A DNA stretch of 5,147 bases from Clostridiales bacterium (GTDB lineage Bacteria > Bacillota > Clostridia > Lachnospirales > Lachnospiraceae), in assembly GCA_019420405.1 (NCBI GenBank), contig JAHZHF010000219.1, forward strand, positions 1 through 5,147. Reading direction: 5' to 3'. Below are positions 1 to 4,195 of this stretch, piece after piece. The notes under the pieces are model-generated. The model worked only from the letters and a program-made list of their open reading frames with translations, was not told where the DNA came from and made no database searches. Each line of letters starts with the position of its first letter. Position 1 is the first letter of the stretch. A program made the translations under genes and the position numbers.

Positions 1-848
1 AGATCTCGGTTGTCAAAGCTAAGGGAAGGCTGAAGATCCTTTCAGAGAAGACGGATAACGGAAAAGCAGTGCGCGGAACCTGTGGAATCGGTCATACCCG
101 CTGGGCGACTCACGGTGAGCCGTCCGAGAATAATGCGCATCCGCATTGTACAGATGACAAATCAGTCGTTCTCGTACACAATGGAATTATTGAGAATTAT
201 CAGGAACTGAAAGACAAGCTGGTGAAATCAGGATATACGTTCTATTCCCAGACAGACACGGAGATCGCGGTAAAGCTTGTTGACTACTATTATAAGAAGA
301 CTGGAACTCCACTGGAAGCACTTTCGAGAGCCATGCTTCGTATCCGCGGCTCTTATGCGTTCGGCGTGATGTTCCACGACTATCCGGGCAAGATCTTTGC
401 AGCCCGCAAGGACAGCCCGCTGATCATCGGGAAGAAGGAAGGCGGAGCGCTGATCGCATCTGATGTGCCCGCGATTCTGGACAAGACAAGAAACGTTTAT
501 TATATCGGCAATCTTGAGATAGCGGAGCTCTCTGGGGATGAGATTCATTTCTATAACATCGACCGTGAAGAGATCCGGAAAGAACTGGTTGAGATTAAAT
601 GGGACGCCGAGGCGGCGGAAAAGGGCGGCTATGAGCACTTCATGTTAAAGGAGATCCACGAGCAGCCCAAGGCCGTGCAGGATACAATCGGCGCTTATGT
701 GAAGGACGGAACGATTGATTTCTCGGAGGTGGGACTTACCGACGAGGCGATCGGAAAACTGGAGAGAATCTATATCGTGGTGGTTCTGCATATCACGTGG
801 GAATGGCAGGAAAGTACGTGTTGGAAGATCTTGCAGGCATCCCGGTAG
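1..848 (+). CDS. glmS: GlmS N-terminal part: glutamine amidotransferase (GATase type 2) domain, partial at 5' end
   Basis: This is the upstream reading frame of the broken glmS, open from base 3 to a TAG at 846-848. It covers most of the glutamine-hydrolysing domain, which releases ammonia for the isomerase half. Visible family motifs are GHTRWATHG (glutamine-site Arg), HNGIIENY, the TDTE acid motif and GSYAF, then the linker motif HFMLKEIHEQP that leads into the sugar-isomerase half. About 35-45 N-terminal residues, including the nucleophilic Cys, are outside the window. The last roughly 22 codons (from about 780 to 848) are out-of-frame sequence (VVLHITWEWQES and onward) with no resemblance to the family, which places the frame break at about 780. 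An internal GTG at 69 could be mistaken for a start, but the family-like sequence upstream of it (KAKGRLKILSEKTDNGKAV) shows it is not. Confidence 0.85.
   Translation, partial: ISVVKAKGRLKILSEKTDNGKAVRGTCGIGHTRWATHGEPSENNAHPHCTDDKSVVLVHNGIIENYQELKDKLVKSGYTFYSQTDTEIAVKLVDYYYKKTGTPLEALSRAMLRIRGSYAFGVMFHDYPGKIFAARKDSPLIIGKKEGGALIASDVPAILDKTRNVYYIGNLEIAELSGDEIHFYNIDREEIRKELVEIKWDAEAAEKGGYEHFMLKEIHEQPKAVQDTIGAYVKDGTIDFSEVGLTDEAIGKLERIYIVVVLHITWEWQESTCWKILQASR
774..788 (+). other. Frameshift junction inside glmS (about 4 nt missing relative to family consensus)
   Basis: Upstream codons read ATC GTG (Ile-Val of RIYIV) and downstream codons read GGT TCT GCA TAT CAC (GSAYH) in a frame one base back. 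A family-like codon string GTG GCN TGY GGT would need four more bases than the observed GTGGTGGT. The loss is -4 (equivalent to -1) rather than a single base in a homopolymer. The site is a GTGGTGG short repeat, which could favour slippage or misassembly. Confidence 0.8.
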
Positions 849-1708
849 AAGTAGATCTTGCTTCCGAATTCCGTTACCGCAATCCGATTCTTGTTCCGAA
901 CTCCCTGGTGATCGTCGTATCCCAGTCGGGAGAGACGGCAGACAGCCTGGCGGCGCTGCGGCTCGCAGAGGAGAGGGGAGTACCGGTGTTGGGAATCGTA
1001 AATGTAGTCGGCTCCAGCATTGCGAGAGAGAGCAACTACATCCTGTACACATACGCAGGACCCGAAATCTCAGTAGCTACTACAAAAGCATACAGTACCC
1101 AGCTTATAGCCATGTACCTGCTGGCCGTACAGGCCGCAAAGGTGAAAGGGCGTATCGACGACAGCCGTTATGCAGAGCTTCTGAAAGAGATGGCATCGCT
1201 CCCGGATAAGATCCAGAGAACACTGGATGATAAGGAGCGTATCCAGTGGTTTGCTAGCAAATATGCGAACGCAAAAGATATCTTCTTTATCGGACGGGGC
1301 ATCGACTATGCGATCAGCCTGGAGGGAAGCCTCAAGATGAAGGAGATCAGTTACATCCATTCTGAAGCATACGCGGCAGGCGAGCTTAAACATGGCACGA
1401 TCAGTCTGGTAGAGGAAGGAATCCTCGTGGTAGGTGTGCTTACCCAGAGCGCACTGTTTGAGAAGACGATCAGTAATATGGTTGAAGTGAAGAGCCGCGG
1501 GGCCTATCTGATGGGACTGACAAGCTACGGGAACTATAATATAGAAGATACAGCGGATTTCTCCGTCTATGTACCGAGGACGGAAGAGTATTTCGCAACC
1601 AGCCTGGCAATCGTGCCGCTGCAGCTCATGGGATATTATGTGAGTGTTGCGAAGGGACTGGATGTGGACAAACCGCGTAATCTGGCAAAATCAGTTACAG
1701 TAGAATGA
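782..1708 (+). CDS. glmS: GlmS C-terminal part: tandem SIS (sugar isomerase) domains
   Basis: This is the downstream reading frame of the broken glmS; family-like sequence begins at about 782 (GSAYHVGMAGKYVLEDL). Two SIS domains bind fructose-6-phosphate and carry out isomerisation and amination. The first shows the phosphate-binding loop SQSGETADS (920-946), then GSSIARES and AGPEISVATTKAY. The second shows GRGIDYAISLEGSLKMKEIS (catalytic Glu of KEIS near 1345), GELKHGTIS (catalytic His near 1390) and the C-terminal NLAKSVTVE, whose Lys forms the sugar Schiff base in E. coli GlmS. The CG part of the usual CGTS/CGSA loop falls at the break. A GTG at 797 and an ATG at 803 are in frame, but no Shine-Dalgarno sequence precedes them. 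I see no sign of independent translation, so this is the 3' half of one gene and not a separate SIS protein. Confidence 0.85.
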   Translation, partial: GSAYHVGMAGKYVLEDLAGIPVEVDLASEFRYRNPILVPNSLVIVVSQSGETADSLAALRLAEERGVPVLGIVNVVGSSIARESNYILYTYAGPEISVATTKAYSTQLIAMYLLAVQAAKVKGRIDDSRYAELLKEMASLPDKIQRTLDDKERIQWFASKYANAKDIFFIGRGIDYAISLEGSLKMKEISYIHSEAYAAGELKHGTISLVEEGILVVGVLTQSALFEKTISNMVEVKSRGAYLMGLTSYGNYNIEDTADFSVYVPRTEEYFATSLAIVPLQLMGYYVSVAKGLDVDKPRNLAKSVTVE

Positions 1709-1717
1709 CAGAAATAG

Positions 1718-1770
1718 TCCTCAGATGGCAGAAGTGGAAGAAAAACACTCTTGACATTTGAGGATTTTTT
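1718..1770 (+). terminator. Rho-independent terminator of glmS
   Basis: Arms TCCTCAGATG (1718-1727) and CATTTGAGGA (1755-1764) form a 10-bp stem with one G-U pair, followed at once by six T (1765-1770) and then ATT. The position, starting 10 bases after the glmS stop, fits. The loop is long (about 27 nt) and purine-rich, which is the weak point of the call. Confidence 0.75.
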
Positions 1771-1781
1771 ATTAATATAAG
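1751..1781 (+). promoter_or_regulatory. Possible sigma-A promoter overlapping the glmS terminator
   Basis: A perfect TTGACA (1751-1756) lies at the loop and right-arm edge of the terminator. Possible -10 boxes are TAATAT (1773-1778, 16-nt spacer, 4/6 match) or TATAAG (1776-1781, 5/6 match but 19-nt spacer). Neither combination is ideal, and AT-rich terminator DNA gives such matches by chance. If used, it would give the operon a leader of nearly 200 nt. Confidence 0.3.
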
Positions 1782-1791
1782 GAATGGTACT

Positions 1792-1814
1792 GTACAGAGA
1801 AGGGAAATCTGTGC
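1792..1814 (+). other. Small inverted repeat upstream of the operon promoter
   Basis: GTACAGA (1792-1798) pairs with TCTGTGC (1808-1814) over 7 bp with one G-U, around a 9-nt loop GAAGGGAAA. The left arm overlaps the perfect 8-bp palindrome CTGTACAG (1790-1797). There is no T-run after it, so it is not a terminator. It could be a protein site, an RNA hairpin if the upstream promoter is used, or chance. Confidence 0.25.
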
Positions 1815-1843
1815 GAAAATAAAAGAGGCAAAAGCAGCGTATA

Positions 1844-1874
1844 CCGGGGAGAGGTAAAACCTTGACATCCCCGG
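1844..1874 (+). promoter_or_regulatory. Inverted repeat over the -35 box of the cps operon promoter (possible operator)
   Basis: CCGGGGA (1844-1850) and TCCCCGG (1868-1874) are perfect inverted copies 17 nt apart. The right arm starts one base past the TTGACA box (1862-1867), and the box itself lies between the arms. An 8-bp direct repeat AGCGTATA flanks this unit (1836-1843 and 1881-1888), and its right copy runs into the -10 box. The placement is what an operator for a repressor or activator would look like, but no regulator is recognised from the sequence. Confidence 0.4.
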
Positions 1875-1890
1875 CGGCCAAGCGTATAGT
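1862..1890 (+). promoter_or_regulatory. Sigma-A-type promoter of the cpsB-cpsC-cpsD-LCP operon
   Basis: A perfect -35 TTGACA (1862-1867), an exact 17-nt spacer, and -10 TATAGT (1885-1890, 5 of 6 consensus) are present. Transcription would start near 1896-1898, giving a leader of about 77 nt before the start codon at 1974. It sits downstream of the glmS terminator and upstream of the first operon gene, as expected for an independent transcription unit. Confidence 0.7.
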
Positions 1891-1961
1891 ATTAAAGGAG
1901 AATGTGCGCATTATGCGGAATATATGCGGCTTTTGACGAATCTGTTACTATAACACAGGTT

Positions 1962-1966
1962 AGGAG
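1962..1966 (+). promoter_or_regulatory. Ribosome binding site that fixes the cpsB start
   Basis: AGGAG (1962-1966, within AGGAGAAGG) lies 7 nt before the ATG at 1974. This decides the start against the upstream in-frame ATG at 1902. That ATG has an AAAGGAG (1894-1900) only 1 nt away, too close for normal initiation, and the sequence between (starting MCALCGIY) is not part of the phosphatase family. Confidence 0.75.
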
Positions 1967-1973
1967 AAGGTAT

Positions 1974-2702
1974 ATGGAGCGATTTGTTGATGCGCACTGC
2001 CACGTACTCCCGGAAGTGGATGACGGGGCACAGAGTATGAATGAGACGCGCCAGATGCTTCAGATGGCCTATGATGAGGGGATACGCTATATCATAGCTA
2101 CCCCGCACCACCATCCGAGAAGAGGCAAAGCGTCTCCGCGCCAGCTTCGCAGACAGCTCAAGCTTGTCAGGGAAGAGGCGGAGAAAATCAGCGAGAAACT
2201 CAGGGTATATCTGGGAACAGAGGTTTATTTCGGACAGGATGTTCCGGATAAGCTGAAAGAAGAGAAAATACTGACAATGAACCGCACGCGGTATGTACTT
2301 GTAGAGTTCTCTCCGATTGATTCTTTTGACTATATCTGTCAGGGAATCCAGCAGATCCAGATGAAGGGATTTGAAGTGATACTCGCACATATCGAGAGAT
2401 ACCGCAGTATGAGAGAAGATATCGGACGGGCGGAACATCTGGCCGATATGGGTGTAAGGATTCAGGTGAATGCGGGCAGTATCACGGGACAGAGCGGGTG
2501 GAAGATCAAAAGATATATCAAACAGTTAATGGACCGCGATCTTGTCTTCTGCGTGGGAACAGACGCCCACGACCCGAAGAGCCGGCCTCCCCAGATGAAG
2601 AAGGCGGCAGAATATGTAAAGAAAAAATACGGAGAAGAATATGTGAGGAGGATATTCTTCAGCAACGCGGTGGTCATGCTGAAGAAAAAGAAGAAGAAAT
2701 GA
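1974..2702 (+). CDS. cpsB: PHP-domain protein-tyrosine phosphatase, CpsB/YwqE family
   Basis: This is a 242-residue cytoplasmic metal-dependent phosphatase of the PHP fold, close to the usual length of about 240-255 for CpsB/YwqE/CapC. It is expected to dephosphorylate the tyrosine tail of the BY-kinase encoded two genes downstream. The metal-ligand motifs are all present and in order: DAHCH (H8, H10), DDGA (D17), ATPHHHP (H45-H47), GTEVYF (E83), VEFS (E111), LAHIERY (H139) and GTDAHD (D197, H199). The start at 1974 is chosen because the D-x-H-x-H motif should sit within the first ten residues and a good AGGAG precedes it. The C-terminus is odd: six consecutive Lys (237-242), where relatives usually have a mixed tail. 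Its last codons overlap the start of the next gene (ATGA), so the two are probably translationally coupled. Function is firm at family level; the exact target protein is inferred from context. Confidence 0.9.
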   Translation: MERFVDAHCHVLPEVDDGAQSMNETRQMLQMAYDEGIRYIIATPHHHPRRGKASPRQLRRQLKLVREEAEKISEKLRVYLGTEVYFGQDVPDKLKEEKILTMNRTRYVLVEFSPIDSFDYICQGIQQIQMKGFEVILAHIERYRSMREDIGRAEHLADMGVRIQVNAGSITGQSGWKIKRYIKQLMDRDLVFCVGTDAHDPKSRPPQMKKAAEYVKKKYGEEYVRRIFFSNAVVMLKKKKKK

Positions 2703-3493
2703 ACCAGGACAGGATAAACCGAGAGATTGATAATGATGAAATAACGATTGATCTGGGCGAGCTGCTCAGTGTTTTGTGGAGCAAAATACACCTGATTCTC
2801 ATGGCCGGCATTCTGGCGGCGCTTGTGGCGTTTGCGGGGACCCAGCTTCTTATTACGCCGAAGTATACGTCATCGACAAGTATGTATATGCTGAGCAGGA
2901 GTGACGGCACAGCAGGGATTACAAGCAGCGATCTGCAGACGGGAACACAGCTTACTCAGGACTATATGGAGCTGGTGAAGAGCCGTGCAGTGCTTGAGCA
3001 GGTGATTTCTGTACTCAATCTGGATATGACAACATCAGAGCTTTCGGAAATGGTTACGACTGAGAACACAACGGATACTCGTATCCTGACCATCAGTGTG
3101 GAGCATGAAGATCCGGAGATGGCGCGTGAGATCGCGGATGCACTTCGTGAGACGGCCAGCGTCAAGATTCAGGAGATCATGGAGATTGACGCGGTGAATA
3201 CGATTGAGGAGGCAAACCTGCCGGTATCTCCGTCCTCCCCGTCCGTTGCACGGAATACGCTGATCGGAGGCGCTCTGGGCGTTCTGGCTGCGATGGCTGT
3301 TATTGTCCTGATCTTTATACTGGATGATACGATCAAGACGCCGGACGACGTGGAAGAGTACCTGGGCCTGAATGTGCTCACATCCATTCCGATTCAGGAA
3401 GGTGAGAGCAAGAAGGTGAAGAAGGTAAAGGCTCATGGGGGCACAGGCCGGCGCGGAAGCAGAAGATCAGCCGCGCGCAGGGCGAAACACTAG
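2699..3493 (+). CDS. cpsC: Polysaccharide co-polymerase / BY-kinase activator, CpsC/Wzz family
   Basis: This is a 264-residue inner-membrane protein. It has a short cytoplasmic N-terminus with the family's DEITIDLGELLSVLW stretch (residues 13-27), a first membrane helix at about 31-52, and an outside loop of about 135 residues. The proline-rich stretch PVSPSSPS (175-182) precedes a second helix at about 187-208. The cytoplasmic DDTIKTPDDVEEYLGLNVL (209-227) and SIP segment is typical of the part of CpsC/CapA that docks and activates the BY-kinase. Membership of the Wzz/chain-length-determinant family is clear; a role in polymer length and kinase activation is inferred from relatives. The start at 2699 overlaps the previous stop (ATGA). 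No true Shine-Dalgarno is present, only a GA-rich run, so coupling is likely. An upstream extension to 2498 in this frame only reads cpsB out of frame. Residues 238-264 form an unusually basic tail rich in Lys and Arg. Confidence 0.88.
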   Translation: MNQDRINREIDNDEITIDLGELLSVLWSKIHLILMAGILAALVAFAGTQLLITPKYTSSTSMYMLSRSDGTAGITSSDLQTGTQLTQDYMELVKSRAVLEQVISVLNLDMTTSELSEMVTTENTTDTRILTISVEHEDPEMAREIADALRETASVKIQEIMEIDAVNTIEEANLPVSPSSPSVARNTLIGGALGVLAAMAVIVLIFILDDTIKTPDDVEEYLGLNVLTSIPIQEGESKKVKKVKAHGGTGRRGSRRSAARRAKH

Positions 3494-3497
3494 GAGG
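3492..3497 (+). promoter_or_regulatory. Ribosome binding site of cpsD
   Basis: A consensus AGGAGG overlaps the cpsC stop codon (TAG, 3491-3493) and lies 9 nt before the ATG at 3507. It selects 3507 over the in-frame ATG at 3435, which lies inside cpsC and would add non-family residues. Confidence 0.75.
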
Positions 3498-3506
3498 AGT
3501 GGGAAG

Positions 3507-4181
3507 ATGCAGAGTATTGTTTTAAAGAATGTAGTGAAAGATTACAGGAGCAATGAGGCATATAAGACGCTCCGTACTAATATCGAATTTTCAGGCGCTG
3601 AGAATAAGGTCATCGTACTGACAAGCAGTACCCCGAACGAGGGTAAGAGTACAGTCTCTCTCGGACTGGCCATGGCGCTTGCAGAGGGCGGAAAGAAAGT
3701 CCTGTTTATCGACGCAGATCTGAGAAAATCAGTGCTGCAGGGAAGACATAAGGTTACAGAAGAGGTGAAGGGACTGACACACTATCTCTCCGGGCAGACT
3801 ACAAGAGATAATGTGATATACCAGACTCAGGTTCACAACCTGAATATGATATTTGCAGGAGTAGTCCCTCCGAACCCGTCCGAGCTTCTGGGCAATTCGC
3901 GGTTCGAGAAACTGATTGCAGATGCGAAAAGTGAATATGACTATGTAATCATAGACGCGCCTCCGCTGGGAAGTGTGATTGACGCGGCTGTCATCTCAAA
4001 AGTGTGCGATGCATCCGTGCTTGTTGTTGCGTCCAGAGTGGTGAGTTACAAATTCGTGCGCACCGTAAAGGACCAGCTTGAGAAGACGGGATGTCCGATC
4101 CTTGGTGTTGTGCTCAATAAGGTAGATATGGACAAGAATAAATATTACGGTAAGTATTACGGAAAATACTACGGCGAGTAA
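3507..4181 (+). CDS. cpsD: BY-kinase (bacterial tyrosine kinase), CpsD/YwqD family
   Basis: This is a 224-residue cytoplasmic P-loop ATPase that autophosphorylates on C-terminal tyrosines and, with CpsC, controls polysaccharide synthesis and export. Seen motifs are EAYKTLRTNIEFS (17-29, the family's N-terminal helix for self-association), Walker A SSTPNEGKST (40-49), Walker A' VLFIDADLR (65-73) and Walker B YVIIDAPP (146-153). VVPPNPSELL (119-128) and GVVLNKVD (200-207) are also typical of the family. The tail (212-224) is three tandem KYYG units ending in Glu, giving six tyrosines as likely phosphorylation sites. Length is normal for a Firmicute kinase encoded separately from its membrane activator. 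It starts 13 nt after the cpsC stop and is followed 14 nt later by the LCP gene, so a shared transcript is very likely. The MinD/ParA fold alone would be ambiguous; the Tyr tail and the neighbours settle it. Confidence 0.93.
   Translation: MQSIVLKNVVKDYRSNEAYKTLRTNIEFSGAENKVIVLTSSTPNEGKSTVSLGLAMALAEGGKKVLFIDADLRKSVLQGRHKVTEEVKGLTHYLSGQTTRDNVIYQTQVHNLNMIFAGVVPPNPSELLGNSRFEKLIADAKSEYDYVIIDAPPLGSVIDAAVISKVCDASVLVVASRVVSYKFVRTVKDQLEKTGCPILGVVLNKVDMDKNKYYGKYYGKYYGE
4140..4175 (+). repeat. Three tandem 12-bp units encoding (KYYG)x3 in the kinase tail
   Basis: The units AAATATTACGGT, AAGTATTACGGA and AAATACTACGGC (4140-4151, 4152-4163, 4164-4175) encode Lys-Tyr-Tyr-Gly each time. They differ only at third codon positions, so the peptide is kept while the DNA has drifted. 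Confidence 0.9.
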
Positions 4182-4185
4182 GGAG
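4180..4185 (+). promoter_or_regulatory. Ribosome binding site of the LCP gene
   Basis: AAGGAG overlaps the cpsD stop codon (4179-4181) and lies 10 nt before the ATG at 4196, supporting that start. Confidence 0.7.
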
Positions 4186-4195
4186 TCAGATACAA

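Larger units (their letters stand above)
1..1708 (+). pseudogene. glmS: glmS, glutamine-fructose-6-phosphate aminotransferase, 5'-truncated and frameshifted
   Basis: GlmS converts fructose-6-phosphate and glutamine to glucosamine-6-phosphate in the cytoplasm, the first step toward UDP-GlcNAc. The frame is already open at base 3 and the true start, with the N-terminal catalytic Cys, lies upstream of the window. Reading runs through GIGHTRWATHGEPSE, HNGIIENY, SQTDTE and HFMLKEIHEQP. It then loses frame just after LERIYIV (about 780) and resumes one frame over at GSAYHVGMAGK, continuing to the family's usual end DKPRNLAKSVTVE with stop TGA at 1706-1708. Family members read about IV-ACG-SAYH here, so roughly four bases (the Ala and Cys codons plus a frame change) are missing. 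Apart from this one site the gene looks intact and conserved, so a sequencing or assembly error or a very recent mutation is likelier than an old pseudogene. Identification is secure; the status of the break is not. Confidence 0.9.

Noticed and set aside
715..1209. Plus-strand open frame of 164 codons in a third frame over glmS
   Set aside because: Arg/Ser-rich composition without motifs; the two glmS frames explain the conserved sequence here.
797..1708. Separate stand-alone SIS-domain protein, or a natural two-subunit split GlmS
   Set aside because: No ribosome binding site lies before GTG 797 or ATG 803, the frames overlap in the middle of a conserved strand, and conserved loop residues are lost at the junction. 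A frameshift explains all of this more simply.
1636..1911. Minus-strand open frame of 91 codons across the glmS end and intergenic region
   Set aside because: It spans the terminator and promoter antisense, has no recognisable domain or Shine-Dalgarno support, and overlaps the conserved glmS 3' end.
1933..1954. TTGACG with TATAAC as a further promoter
   Set aside because: The spacer is only 10 nt, too short for a sigma-A promoter.
1911..2438. Minus-strand open frame of 175 codons opposite cpsB
   Set aside because: It is an antisense shadow of a well-conserved PHP phosphatase gene, with no family motif of its own.
2498..2698. N-terminal extension of cpsC back to 2498
   Set aside because: These 67 codons read the 3' part of cpsB out of frame; the CpsC family begins near the ATG at 2699, which overlaps the cpsB stop.
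3435..3506. N-terminal extension of cpsD back to 3435
   Set aside because: The extension lies inside cpsC and looks non-native; AGGAGG at 3492-3497 points to the ATG at 3507.
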